From NCBI GenBank assembly GCA_019915015.1, contig JAHBBC010000004.1, positions 1,674,001 through 1,738,000 on the forward strand: a DNA stretch of 64,000 nt, written 5' to 3'. A model generated the notes under the pieces. The model was given only the letters and a program-made list of their open reading frames with translations, had not been told where the DNA came from and did not search any database. Shown here one piece after another: positions 1-12,000 of the stretch. This stretch comes from Auriscalpium vulgare (Eukaryota; Basidiomycota; Agaricomycetes; Russulales; Auriscalpiaceae). Positions within the stretch are counted from its first letter, which is position 1. Each line of letters opens with the position of its first letter. Position numbers and translations under genes: made by a program.

Positions 1-196
1 TCCAAGAACGCATCGGACATTATATCGCCAGCAACAGTTCGCTAGAAAGCACAGTTCGACTCAGCAAGACCATGGGCCAGTATGCGTATGCTCGACAGAA
101 ATCTACCTGAATTGAATATCGCCCAAACAACTGACTACTTATCTAATCGTGAGGTCGCAGGGAATTATCACATTAATACTTCTCGCGATCATGCTG

Positions 197-2289
197 TCAC
201 AAGCCCATCGACGAGGACGACAGCGCCTCCGACTCCTCGCAAGTCCGCTCTAGAGTCAATGGCGCTCTGTCCTGCTCCCACGTCGTCAGTCGGAACGTGA
301 TTTGCAGTGCAGGCCCATCGTCCTCCCACTCCGGCGCCACTGCCAAGCTGTCATCGAACACTTGTAGCATGAACCTCGCGTCTTGCAATTGCTCCAACGC
401 GCGCGCTTTCTTCTCTTCAGTTGTGAACTCGTGCCACAAGTACAACGGCCCGAACAAGCTGCGGAGCGCGTTGACGAGAGAGGCACAGGGTGGCGAGAGC
501 GTCTTGTCCCATTTCTCCTGAGCAAGCATTGTGCGGCAGAAGAAGCCTCTCTTCCCAACACCCCCGACGACGCTGCCATCCTTACGCCTGCTGTAGCCGT
601 GAAAAAGTTCGTAAAAGTCATCTTCAAGGTGCTGGAACTTTGTTGGACGATAGCGCAGAAGGTGGAAGACGAGGACATGAAGGAATGATTCCAAATCATC
701 AGAGTACTCGTGGCGCTTGTCGGGATCCTCTAATCGCCTGCCAGATATGAATTGCCAAGTCCCCTGCGAGTCGATCCTACTCGTGAGAATGACTGAATAG
801 GTGGAGGAAGTGCAAGAACTGACGATATGCCATTCCTGCCCATAAACCTCCTCATGGGCATCCAGAGTTTTCGAGAGATCCCAGTCGATGAGAATACCAA
901 ACCCGTCCGGCCCTATCAGAACATTTCCAGCGCTGATGTCGCGATGTAGAACATTTGCAGCTTTGAAGGCAGCGCTATGCGCTGAGGAAGAGCACGTTAG
1001 AGATGAAAGTCAGCCGATGGGGTTGTTGAGCGTACCAAACAGTGCGTCCCGCAACACCGAACAGAGCTGACGAGTAGACTGAAACTCCTTCAACTTCGTC
1101 CCGATGGTGTCAAGGACGAGGCGATAGTGTGAGTGCGAGCTCAACGCCCCGGTCTCGCACGCCCAATATGCATCCTGTAAGTCCTGAGCCCTGGTCCGCT
1201 GTATCGCGCCATTGACAACGACATCGCCTGCGCAAGCGAAGACAGCTATATTCGGAACGTCCTTCTCGTGCAACAGCCGGTAGATGTCGCCCTCCTTCCT
1301 GATGTCGTCCGAGTCGATCCGCCATGTGTCTTTGAGCCACACGCACTTCTTGCGCTGGATGTCGTAAGCGACAAAGCCCGTGGTTGCGCGGCCGATCATC
1401 GACGCGCCGTGCTGCACAGGGTGCGGCGCAACATAGTGGCTCGTGACGCCAGACTGGTCGTCACAGACCTCAAAGTCGAGGAGCTCCTCCGCCTCCAGGA
1501 TGCCGTCCGGATAGTGACCGCTCAGGTTCAAGAACGCGCGGGCCTCTTGAGCGTTTGCTTCGTTCGCGGGGTTGACAGTCATATCGCGCCCTCGCTCTGA
1601 CTCGTCAAGGTGCGAGAAGCGCCAGAAGAACTCCGCGAGGGTGCTAGGATCGTTCTTCCACTCGAAGCGTTCCGTGACCACCGTGGCGCTGCGGTCCCAG
1701 TAGAACAGGCGTGCCTCCGTGCCCATCAAGCACACAGAGAAGCTGTGCGTGCGGAACTGGCTCGCGTTGTGAGCGTGCGCGTACGAAATCAGTTGCTCGC
1801 GGATTTCTGCCGCACTGTCACCGGCGGCTGCGACGTCGAGCTCCTTGCGCGCATCGGGAGTGACGCTAGGACCCGGATTTTTTATGAATGGGTCTCGGGC
1901 GGCCGGTTTAACCTCCAGGTAAAGCTCAGTCTTCTTCCAATCGACTCTGTTTCGCGGCGCGGCAGCGGGAACCGTCTCGGGATCGGCTCGGAATGCAGAG
2001 ATGTCGGGCTTCAACCTCCAGGAGGGGAACTGCGTGTCAGGTTTGTCCTTCGTGTTGATGAAAGTGAGACCTGGTGCAAACGCGGAATTGTTGACTGCAT
2101 CGACCTACGATTTCTGTCAGCTACAGATAGCGAGGAACTTCGCAATGCACTCACAAAGGCCGTCTCATAGCTGCCAGTGTCCGCTGGCTCGAAGTTGATC
2201 GTGCCTTCGGGGCGGGGCAGAGGTGCAGGATTCATGAACGTTTCAAAGAACTTCTCGACAGGCATTGGGCCGATGAAGGAGCCTTCCAT
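197..2289 (-). CDS. FunK1-type fungal protein kinase (full length, divergent)
   Basis: Predicted fungal-type (FunK1) protein kinase. Proposed exons on the minus strand are 2289-2155, 2104-1036, 981-824 and 763-197, giving 642 residues with phases that agree at all three introns. The order of conserved blocks matches the kinases at 22.9 and 31.7 kb: an N-terminal GPMPV...F block, a KPDIS block, the WLKDTWR/EGDIYRLL region (candidate ATP-binding lysine and helix-C glutamate), the catalytic loop LHRDISAGNVL, the metal-binding ILIDWDLSK (DWD replacing DFG), then GTWQFISG and YSDDLESFLHVLVFHLLRY. It lacks the long C-terminal tail with KRxR basic clusters seen in the array copies. Coding-like sequence without stops continues upstream to about 2380 (TPVKHKRSG, compare TPIKRTITG in the array copies), so the true start may lie in an earlier exon. 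Substrates of FunK1 kinases are not known. Confidence 0.85.
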
Positions 2290-4388
2290 GTCGCGCGCGT
2301 GTTTTCTGTAGTCGTCCTGCGCGGCGAGACTGAGAATCGCGAACGTGGCAGCGCCGGATCGCTTGTGCTTGACTGGAGTACTGATCGCCGATAGCTATGA
2401 TGAGTGAGACTGATGGTAGTTGGATAGAATGTGAGGCTTACCGGAGCGTTCTGTCAAGAGAGATTTAGATGAGTTGGGTTCCGACTGCACACGCGCCAGA
2501 GAACAATGGGTGTTTGCGAGAATGTGGCCGGGGCAAACTCGATCATCTCCGCAAACCAAGCACGTGGCTATAATCGCTGTCATCAGTTCCTTCTGTGAAA
2601 CAAAGCCCGCTCAGAGAGCGTCCCATAGTACAGGGGACTGTACCAGCCTGATTGTGCGATCGGAATGAGTGCTTACCACGTTGCGTCGAGACCCTGAGGC
2701 CCTTGAGTGCTCAAAAGGTAGGCTTCTCCTTCAAAGAAAAGTAATAGAGAGGTTCCTCATTTGCACTGGAGTGTCGTTTGGCAAGAACTGGTCCGTCCAC
2801 TCGGAGGTGACAAGAGTTGGTGGTGCGGGACTGGCGCACGCGCAACTGGTGGACATCGTGGCGTGCCATGTGGGCTTTAGCGATATGTCACAAAAGTGTC
2901 CTATTATTCTGCACAGCATCAACAATACTATCGTGCACATGGTCGCTCCTCGTAGAAGTTGACTGCCATCGCAGCAAGATTCGGAACCGCTTCAAGGGAG
3001 CGCCTCACCAGGGAACGGGGATGTCGTCGCTTCGGCGCAGCGGGAGAACGGCGGAGAGGAAGAACGCGTGCGTCGAGGTGAACGGTCCGAGCTCGGTGTC
3101 CGGGCCAGGCAGATTGATCCCGACGACGAAAGCCGTTGCCGGACGACGTCTACCATGCACCGCGAGACCGACCGTATGAAGCACTCCTTCGTGCGCGCGC
3201 AAATCCAACATGGCGCCACCCGGGGTCGTACCACACGTCCACGAGCCGAGGCCGGGCACAAAATCTGCAACTGGGATAGGACGGCCGAGCGCGTGCGCGA
3301 TGGAGCGGCCGTATGCGTGTACGCCTAGGATGGGGACGGATGTTTGTAATTCAATCTGCTGCTGCGCGACGATGTTGAGTCGCATCAAGTGGCGGTCCAT
3401 TCGCCGCCCGGGACATGCGCATGACCCAGCGCGTGTCGTCAGATAAGTGAAGGCGGAGACGTCGTCGGAAACGCTGGAAGACTCCTGAAAGCGAGGTTTT
3501 CGACTGGTCAGGCCAGCGACTGGTGTGCACGCACCGACAGCAAATACTGCCCCTTCATCACTGCATCACGCTCAGCCATCCCCTTCCATCACCATTCCAG
3601 ACTACGGGCGCCGACATGTGGACGAGATAGCGAGAAAAGGGGTTGGGAAGCTGTGGGTCGGTTGTGGGGAGACGAGGGGTTTGAATCGTCTGGCTAGTCA
3701 CTTTACATATCGAGAACATACCGTAGCTCTGGCTGCTTGTCATCATGCTATGTAAGCGCTGAGGCCTGGACTCGGATAGGACGCGTCAGTGCCATCACTG
3801 CATCGGAACTTCGTCGGCAACGGAGACTACTACCGCTGGGCTCCGAGTACGAGCGAGTGCGTCGTTGAATAATGCAACTCTGGGATGGAAGAAGGCCGCG
3901 CGAGCCCACTGGAAATTCATGTTATCCTACTGGAGGAATCGCCACCGGGACAGCAACTTCCTCCTGCCCTTCTCCTTGCATCCTCTTGCTGGCATCCCGG
4001 CGAGTTTTCCGGCGTGTCGTACTTATCGGGTATACAAGGAGACTGACCCACTCACCAGTACTTGTCATCAATGCTATGTTCCTATCCTATCCGCAGGCCG
4101 CAGTTCGCGCAAGCCTAGTCCGCCCGCAGCTTGCGCCCACCGGTACCCACCTCCGCTCGACTTCAAACTATTGGATCTGAGCACTGCGCGCTTAGATGTG
4201 AGACATGTTGTCTCACCTCGGCATGCTATGTCACCAACGTCCGTTGAAGCAGCCGGGACAGGAGGGAGCATTCGTCGCCCTTCGTCTGGAAGTATGGCGT
4301 ATAAATACGGGTGTGCATGCGTCGATAGTCTCTATCCTCCGCTCTGCACTCAAAGTCCTCCCAGAAACTTCAGCATCTAATATCGAAT
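2290..4388. other. Gene-poor interval with a possible upstream exon of the kinase
   Basis: Positions 2290-2380 continue the frame of the minus-strand kinase and end at a possible acceptor. Beyond that no gene is recognised except the unassigned open frame at 3005-3400. Confidence 0.4.
3005..3400 (-). CDS. Unidentified open reading frame, possibly a gene remnant
   Basis: A 131-codon minus-strand frame with balanced, protein-like composition (for example SVPILGVHAYGRSIAHALG and FVPGLGSWTCGTTPGGAML). The frame also stays open upstream of its first methionine, so it may be an internal part of a larger broken gene. I do not recognise the family. High GC content makes chance open frames common here, so it is listed only as a candidate. 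Confidence 0.25.
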   Translation of the reverse strand: MDRHLMRLNIVAQQQIELQTSVPILGVHAYGRSIAHALGRPIPVADFVPGLGSWTCGTTPGGAMLDLRAHEGVLHTVGLAVHGRRRPATAFVVGINLPGPDTELGPFTSTHAFFLSAVLPLRRSDDIPVPW

Positions 4389-5574
4389 ATGACCGGTCAA
4401 CTTGTCTGGCTCATCACCGGCTGCTCGTACGTTTGCTCTACAGTCGCTCTCATATTCTATTGAGCGCCCTTCTTTAACAGCTCAGGTATCGGCCGTGATC
4501 TGACTCTCGCGGCGCTCAAGCGTGGCGATAAAGTCATCGCGACTGGCCGCACTCGGTCCCTCGCCCGGCTCGACGACCTCAAGGCCGCGGGTGCCGACGT
4601 GCTTGAGCTCGACGTGACTGCGCCTCTCGACACCTTGCATGAGGTCGCGAAAAAGGCGATCGCGCTGCACGGGCATGTGGATGTGCTGGTGAACAACGCC
4701 GGGTATGCGCTCGTTGGCGCTGTTGAGGAGAACACGTATGTATCTCCTATCATCGAGGCTAATTGCTTTTCTGAAATATACATACAGTCCCGAAGAAACT
4801 TACGCTCAGTTCAAGTAAGTCGCAATTTTTCACGGGGTACGTTCTTCCTGACATTCTCGTCTGCAGCACCAACGTGTTTGGCGGGCTTAACGTCGCACGC
4901 GCATTCTTGCCGTATATGCGCGCTCGTCGCACCGGCACCGTCATCTGGCTCGGTTCTATTGCAGGCTGGCGGCACGTCCTTCCCCCAGTTATTCGCTCAA
5001 TCTATCTCACATTTTTCGCTACAGCACCGTCGCCAGCTGCGGCTTGTACGCCGCCACGAAGGCCGTCAACCGATGTACGCCCCACGACTCTTCGTCATTT
5101 TCCTTGCGCTGACAGTGGGCGTGTTCAGCAATTTCTGAGGCGCTCAACCACGAGATCTCCCCGCTCGGACTCCGCAGCATCTGCGTCGAGCCGGGCTTCT
5201 TCCGCACCGCCTTCCTCGCCGAGGGCCAAGTCGCCCCATACATCTCGCGCATCGACGACTACAAAGAGGTGACCGCGGCCACTGACGCGCTCTTCACCGG
5301 TACGCCCTCTTCTTCCAGCATATTTCCTTCCCCATGCTGACGGCGCTGCGCAGGGGCGAACGGAAGGCAGCCTGGAGACCCCAAGAAGCTCGTCGCGCTC
5401 GTCGTCGACTTCGTGCGCGGTGAGGGGGCTGCGGCGGGCCGCCCGCTCCCGCCCGTGCTGCACCTTGGGAGTGACACGATGTACGTGACGCGCGAGGTGT
5501 GCGGGGAAACGGTGCAGCGGATCGACGAGTGGAAGGACGTGTTTGCGTCGACGGACTTCCCGACTGGCACATAA
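4389..5574 (+). CDS. Short-chain dehydrogenase/reductase (SDR), classical type
   Basis: NAD(P)-dependent oxidoreductase of the classical SDR family; the substrate cannot be told. Exons: 4389-4426, 4481-4735, 4788-4814, 4867 to about 4971, 5025-5074, 5129-5299 and 5354-5574. Visible motifs are the cofactor glycine motif TGCSSGIG (split by intron 1), the NNAG motif, the active-site serine region WLGSIAGW, the catalytic YAATK and the VEPGFFRTAF segment after it. The protein ends with FASTDFPTGT. Intron 4 cannot be closed in phase with any nearby GT donor; a GC donor at 4972 gives the right phase (GWR-TVASCGLYAATK). All other introns are ordinary GT-AG. The segment NNAGYALVGAVEE resembles the 17-beta-hydroxysteroid-dehydrogenase-like branch, which is a family hint and not a substrate assignment. 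Confidence 0.88.
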
Positions 5575-5946
5575 GTAAAATCTGAGAGGCCGCTGGTGCA
5601 GAATAATTGGGCTTCGCCATGATGTAATTTTGTTTCGGTTATACTAATACAGTATCTGCATGAAGCATCCTGCATCCCATCCCACGACGTGACATCTCCG
5701 TCGCGAGCTTGTTGCCCAACGCTGTACGGTCCCGGCAGGAGAGTCTTGGCTCTTGCTCTTCACCAGCTCATAGTTTGCCTCGCCATCTCACGAACGTGAA
5801 CTTCAAACCGGACATCTAGCATGAAAATTCATAATATTCAAAAGGACTACTACGTGGTCGCTCCTGATACATGGAACAACATGTGACTGAGCCTCCCACA
5901 CTCAGGCAGCACTGCCAGCGCAGCGAGGACTCGGATTGGAACCGTT
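5575..5946. other. Intergenic, nothing recognised
   Basis: Convergent spacer between the dehydrogenase and the 3' end of the split secreted-repeat gene. No feature seen. Confidence 0.6.
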
Positions 5947-6393
5947 TCAAGGAAGCTCATTGTTGATGGTGGGGAGGTGGGTTGTGACGCCTTGAATGGG
6001 GACGGGTCCTCCAAGGGTGCCACTGGATAGGATCGACGCCAGGGACTGCGGCTTGGAGTGGTGCTTAGAATGGCGCGCCTCCAGATCGAGCAGGCGGCGC
6101 GCTAGCGCAGTGGTGATGGCGGGGAGGTGGTTAGTGACGCCTTGGATGGGAACTCCTCCAAAGATGCCACTACTATCCGATCCTCCTCCAACGGCGCCAC
6201 TGGCGCCTGGGATCGATGCAGTGGACTGCGGCTTGGAGTGGTGCTTAGAATGGCGTGCGTCCAGATCGAGCAGGCGGCGCGCTAGCGCAACGTTGAGGCT
6301 AGGGTCATGGTGGGTGACGCCCTGAATGGGGACCAAGTCAAGGAACAGGCGGCGCGCTAGCGCGGCGCCGTTGAGGGTGGGGGAGTGCTGAGT
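5947..6393 (-). pseudogene. 3' half of a secreted repeat-protein gene split by a transposon
   Basis: C-terminal part of the gene whose 5' part lies at 20468-21057. It encodes two and a half copies of a unit made of VPIQGVTxHxP, an ALARRLLDLEARHSKHHSKP core and a Gly/Ser spacer containing GGSDSSG. The frame ends at a TGA at 5947-5949. The half begins exactly at the 7-bp target duplication (6387-6393) of the outer transposon. Joining 20468-20763 to 5947-6386, so that only one target duplication is kept, continues the VPIQG repeat in frame. With exons 1 and 2 this gives 930 nt, or 309 residues. In the present arrangement this half has no promoter or signal peptide of its own. Confidence 0.85.
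6387..6393. repeat. Left target-site duplication of the outer transposon
   Basis: GCTGAGT, immediately left of the terminal repeat CCCAGTG at 6394. The same 7 bp lie at 20468-20474, immediately right of the inverted terminus. Confidence 0.88.
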
Positions 6394-6799
6394 CCCAGTG
6401 AAAAACCGGGCTGGACCGGTATGGCCCCGTATGCATATTTCTGCACGCGTAGGGCCGGCAGACCATGGCAGCTGTATGCAGACAAATCCGGACTTTTTGA
6501 TGTTTTTTCTGCCCCCATCTGTCTCGTCTTTTTGCATCAATATGCGCCAATATGTATTCATCTGTGTTTTTCTGCCGCCTTATGCATATACATATGTTTC
6601 CAATGCTAGTACCATTTTTGCTCGCTCCTTGCATACCACGCCAGATAGGCGCATACAGAACCATCCCCGCCCTTCCCAGCCAGCTGCCCCGCTTCCGCTG
6701 CCATCCACATACCAGGCCAGATGAGCACATACGGAGCCATCCCAGCCATCCGTCCCGCGTCCGCGTCCTGCACCCCTAGCCCGCCCGTTCCCTAAGTCG

Positions 6800-7591
6800 A
6801 AAGTGCTAGTCAGCTCTGTAGGAGGTCGAGCGCGAGCTGCACGAAAGACGTACCGTTATCCTCCCTGCAGCCTATGCCCACGTCCTCCTAGCGGCTTCTG
6901 TAGCGGGCTGCATGGCTGACCTGTTTGGCAAGCGCGTCAGAACTCAGAAGGGCGGCAGAATGAGTTAGCACGACGCACTGATCGAGTTGTCCCGCGACAT
7001 CTGTCTCCTATGATCCACGCCCGCCGCTCAACGCCTGTGGGCGTCCATTCGTGCTCGAAGTGAGTGAGTAAGCGTGCTTGAAGGTGCCGTGGTGTGTTCA
7101 AACGAGCTGTGACGTGGCATGAGTCAGTAACATCGCTGAGCTAAAGCCACAAGCCCTAAAGCCGGAGCTCTCCCGAGGGCAAGCATCAGTCCTTAGAGAC
7201 TCTAGCATTCTAGACGAGTCCCAGAGACAGCCTGCTAGTCGATAGCGAAGATTGTGAGACAGCAGCAACCCAGAGAGTGGGTACAGCGGTAGAGGTACAC
7301 AGGACGGTGGGGGGAAGCGACAAGATGCAAGTGACGTAACCCGTCGCGACTCGTCCGATGCGGGCAGCTGCCACGTGAGCGCGCTCTTTTCTCTTCAACT
7401 TGCGTAGCCTGAGCGCACTGCGCAGCCATGTGCATGAAACAATGTTTATTTAGCACAATGCCGGACTTATACCGTTGCCAGGATTATTCCATCTCACGCG
7501 TGCAAACAAGTGTATTGCCAGTGGGTGCTATGCAGGTGCTATGTATGAAGTATGTACTACTCGAAGTATGTACTACTCGAAGTATGTACTA
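6800..7591. other. Interior of the outer transposon, no gene recognised
   Basis: Non-coding interior of the outer element. It ends in a short tandem repeat of 16 bp (GAAGTATGTACTACTC) at 7547-7562 and 7563-7578 with a partial third copy at 7579-7590, directly beside the TA at which the small inverted-repeat element inserted. Confidence 0.5.
7547..7590 (+). repeat. 16-bp direct tandem repeat, 2.75 copies
   Basis: GAAGTATGTACTACTC repeated head to tail without change, abutting the left end of the TA-flanked element. Confidence 0.8.
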
Positions 7592-8483
7592 TGATGGAAG
7601 TCGCGACTTCGTGACAAGTCGCCGCGTCACATCTTGCAGCGTTAATAGCGGCCACAAATGTTGTCGGACCGCATAGAAACTGCACCAGGACACTCATATA
7701 CATGTACACTATTGAATGGTCGGTTTACTTTTTGCGACCTCGTATTTCGGAAATTCAGAGAGTGATTTGGCCGCCAAGAATGTCACGTGATGTATGTACG
7801 TAGCCACAACGGCGACTTCAACCTCGAAACAAGCTCCCTGCCCGTCTCCAAGCATCGTTAACTGCCCGCAAAGCATGCCCAGACCTGCGAAGAAATCCCA
7901 AGCAGGTCGGGAACATGGTGGAAAGTTCTCGTCATCAAAGGCCGCACCTCCGAGTGCACCCCGGAGCACCCTTCGCAATAACGACACATCTCACAGTCTT
8001 GACGACGAGCCTGACCTCTCTGGTTGCGGGAGTGACGCATCTGACGGTACTTTCGCGAGCGATCAGGCGGAAACTTCGAGAAAGGCAAGGCTCTTCTCAA
8101 GGAATCACTGGCCGCCTGTCCAATCATTACTATCCGTCGATTCTTTCGCCGCGCCCAGCGCTACATGAGCGTCTACGACCTTGGAGCCACCGGGGTAGCT
8201 ACTGAATACGCTGTCAAAAAATACAAGTCACACAGAGGGGTGTCTCAGAAGGATCTTGATGCCGCTGATGAGGAGCGGAGGGATAGGGAGGCAAAACGTC
8301 TGTCGGGGTTGGGTCGCTGACCCGACAAAAATTTGGCCGCTAGATTAGGGTTAGGGTTAGATTTCCCGAAAATCAGGAAACGGCAGATTTACTGTCAAGT
8401 AGGGGGTAGTTTCCTATCAAAATTAAATTGTGGAGGCCGGCAAAAAATAATTGCGACTTGACATGAAGTCGCGACTTCCATCA
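7592..8483. mobile_element. 0.9-kb element with TA-flanked terminal inverted repeats (Tc1/mariner-like)
   Basis: Left terminus TGATGGAAGTCGCGACTTCG... at 7592 and its inverse ending at 8483. About 30 bp are inverted with two mismatches, and both ends are flanked by TA (7590-7591 and 8484-8485). A TA target duplication and this size fit a non-autonomous Tc1/mariner-superfamily element. It carries two open coding-like blocks: 7875-8168, starting MPRPAKKSQ with acidic and serine-rich sequence, and 8132-8320, with RRFFRRAQRYMSVYD and AVKKYKSHRGVS and ending in a charged helix. These look like the two ends of a transposon-borne protein with the middle lost. The element also contains (TTAGGG)n-like sequence at 8345-8360. 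Confidence 0.68.
8345..8360 (+). repeat. Interstitial telomere-like repeat
   Basis: TTAGGGTTAGGGTTAG, matching the usual basidiomycete telomere unit for 2.7 copies, within the TA-flanked element. Too short to imply a chromosome end. Confidence 0.5.
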
Positions 8484-8495
8484 TACTCGTGAAAC

Positions 8496-8502
8496 CCTGA
8501 GG
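8496..8502. repeat. Left target-site duplication of the inner transposon
   Basis: CCTGAGG immediately before CCCAGTG at 8503. The identical CCTGAGG follows CACTGGG at 19505-19511. Confidence 0.85.
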
Positions 8503-9031
8503 CCCAGTGAAAAACCGGGCTGGACCGGTATGGCACGGTATGCGCAGGACGGGGAAATGTGCGTCCAGCTGGAGTGAGGGAAGGGACCATCTGCCTTCAG
8601 CTGCGGAATGCGACCCCGTGACGTAGACACAGCGCGTCGTCGCCGAAAATGTACCGTAGTAGAACCAATCCATCGCTGGCGCCGCTGCCTTGCTGCAACG
8701 GCGCTGCTTTGCCGCTTCGACGCATCGCGCTCACAAATCCGCTGTCGCCTGCGCACTGCCAAATCCGCTTTGCGCTGCCCAACCCACGTCGCCAAATTGC
8801 GCGCCAAAGCCGCTTCGCACTGCCCAAGCCGCGTCGCGCGCTGCCAAAACCGTTTCGCTCTGCCCAAGCCACGCCGTCGCCTGCGCTGTGCCGCACCGTC
8901 TTGTCGCTGTGCTTTTGTGCCCCGCACTCGGCACACTCGTCCGCGCTCCCTCGCTACATCCGTCCGCGCTCCCTCGCTGCCTCTCTACGCTGCATGTTTG
9001 CATGATAGCGGGCCTCTCTGTGATAAGTACC

Positions 9032-12000
9032 ATGGCTGAAACCTCTACTGGGACACAAGCTAGAGCTCAGGCGAAACTATACTACTGTGGCTGCCTCCGG
9101 TACTGTGATGGTGATCGCGACAAGGCGGTCTCCAGGACGACTTTCCATTGCCATAGAATGTACCGTGTCTTGGAAGCCGATGGAGATTATGCACCGCAGT
9201 CCACGTCTGGGAAGCGCAGGAGAGTCGACAGCCTCCGGGAGGAATTCACGGCCCAGGTGAGTACAGCCCAGGCTATCGCATCACGACAGAGTTCTCATGA
9301 AATACACAGGCCTCTGAACATGAAAAGCTATCGCACGAAGTCACACAAGATGAGGATACGAGCATATATGCGGCACTGGTGCGTGGCAGTTATGCATTAT
9401 GAAGTCCGTGGAGCCTGACATGCTATGAACTTGCATAGGCACCGCCCATGTGTGAACAAAGCCCGCAAAGTGATCCTCTATCGACAAAGCCCCAGGACGA
9501 GACAGTGCAAGACTTGGGAGGTGCGCTTGGAACTGATGCGCTATAAACGTTCGGGAACTGACAGTGAAGGCATATCCGAAGATGCCAACAGCCATGCAGG
9601 AGGGCACTTGGCCGAAGCCTCAGTCGAGGCAACCGCACGGGTCGATGATTTCGAACTTGAAGGTATGCTACAATGTATAACATACATCCGTATCGATGCT
9701 GACTTTCCGAGCAGCCCAGCAGTCCTGGGCACGCCTAGATGATCAGGGCAATGCGGATGATGCAACGCCTCCGGTGGAAGAAATTGTTGTAAGTCTTTTT
9801 TCGTGCTGTGCATCCCAGGATGATCTAATCCTTCCGGCAGGGCAATATTGAACCAGATTCAGGCAGCCTCACCAGACCGCAAGAGGATGAAGATGACGAA
9901 GACGACCTTTACCTCACGCCACCCATTCCTGTCCCTATCCCCCCACCAGGACCGCATCCCGAGCACGTCGATGAAGCATTGCCTGATGAATTTGAAGATG
10001 ACGAGCTTCCCATCGAGGAGGATGTCCCTCCCGATGACGATGATCTACCACAGACAAGTGCTATACCGGAGATCGACATGGTGTTGCGCTTCGTCCATGG
10101 CATCAAGAACGCCACTCTCGAGAATGACGGACTCGAGCAGGACATAGTTCATCGAATACGGCATCCGGTGCAGACCCCAGCCTCTGTTGACGAGCCCGGA
10201 CACCGCTTGTCGATCCGGATATTCGCCGCCCTCACGCATGCCTCCGAACAGGCATACCATGACGTCTGCGCCGCTATCCGTCTGGCCCATCCTGAGGACG
10301 ACCTACTCTCATATTACAGAGTCAAGGCTCTCGTGCGCGATCTAAGCGGCGTCGAGGCCATTGTCCGGGACTCGTGTGTCGGCTCCTGCATGGCATATAC
10401 TGGTCCATGGGCGGACCTGGACACCTGCATCATCTGCGGACAGCCGCGCTACGATCCCCGCAAGCTTGCGAAAAGCGGAGGCAAGAAGAAAGAGCCGCGC
10501 CAGCAATTTTACACATTTCCCCTCGGCCTTTCACTCCAAGCGCTATTCCGCAGCCCTGAAAGCGCTGACAACATGCATTATCTCGACAGACGCACGGCTG
10601 AGGTGTTGGCGGAGATTGCGGAGAACGAAGGCAACATTCCTTCCTATGAAGATATCGTCCACGGATCTGACTACATCAAGGCGGTTCAGCGTGGCGACAT
10701 CGGTCCCGACGACTGTGTGGTCATGTTCTCAATAGACGGCGCACAGCTGTATCGCAGCAAGAAGTCAGACTGCTGGATCGCTATCTGGGTCCTCTTTGAC
10801 CTGTCTCCTGGTCTTCGTTACAAGAGGAGACACATTATCCCCGGCGCTGTCTTTCCTGGTCCGAACCCCCCTCAAAACATGGAATCATTCAACTACCCCG
10901 GCCTCCACCATCTATCTGCGATTCAGCGAGAAGGCATCGGAATCTGGGATGCCTCATCAAATCGTGTCTACAATTCTAAACCATTCTGTTTCTTCATTAC
11001 TGCGGACCGTCCGGGACTGTCCAAGCTGGATGGAAGGGTTCCGCACAACGGCGCACGAGGCTGTCGGATCTACTGTCCTGTCAAAGGACGACATAGGTTT
11101 CAGCAGTCGACATACTACCCTGCACTCCTCAAGCCGACGAATTATCAGGTTGCTGGCTCTGACCATCCAGACATCGATGTCGCCGCCCTCATCGACCACC
11201 CTCCTGACCCCAAAGAATATCGCACAAATCTGCAAATAGTCATCAAGTCTCCGAACGTGACCCAGTATCATCGCCGTCGCCTCTTGACCGGTATATCCAA
11301 GCCGAGCCTGTTTCATGGCCTTCCATCCCATGCACGTCTTCCTCTCCCTCTGGGCTATCCCTTTGACATTATGCATCTGGGTGCTATCAACATCCCAGAA
11401 CTCTTGGTGAAACTCTGGCGGGCCTTGCTGGAGTGCGAGGGCGGGGACAACAAAGCCACCTGGGACTGGGCCGTTCTCCAAGGCGACGTCTGGATAGCGC
11501 ATGGCAAGGCCGTCGCAGATGCCACGCCCTATCTCCCTGGATCTTTCGACCGACCGCCGCGCAACCCTGCAGAGAAGATCTCCAGTGGCTACAAGGCCTG
11601 GGAATATCTCTTGTATATCTTTGGTCTGGGGCCAGGGCTGCTGTATGGTATTCTCCCCGACAAATACTGGAAACACTACTGCAAGCTCGTCTCCGGTATG
11701 CGCATCATCCACCAATACAAGATCCCTCGAGACCAGCTGGTCCGAGCGCACATTCTCTTCGTCGAGTTCTCTCGAGAATATGAAGAGCTGTACTATCAAC
11801 GGATGCCGGAACGCCTTCATTTCTGCCGGCAGAGCATTCATTCCCTCGCGCATTTAGTGCCCGAAGCATTTCGAGTCGGGCCACTGGTTGACTACACGCA
11901 ATGGCCGCTGGAGCGAATCATTGGGCTTCTTGGTGCAGAGATCAAGCAGCCCTCCCAGCCTTACGCCAATCTGGCTCAGCGAGCGCTCCGATTCGCCCAA

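Noticed and set aside
8345..8360. TTAGGG repeats as a sign of a chromosome end or fusion
   Set aside because: Under three units and wholly inside a small mobile element.
8597..9039. Arg/Ala-rich open frames in the transposon left end
   Set aside because: They arise from the GC-rich subterminal repeat array, and the same repeats appear inverted at 20.1-20.3 kb in other frames.
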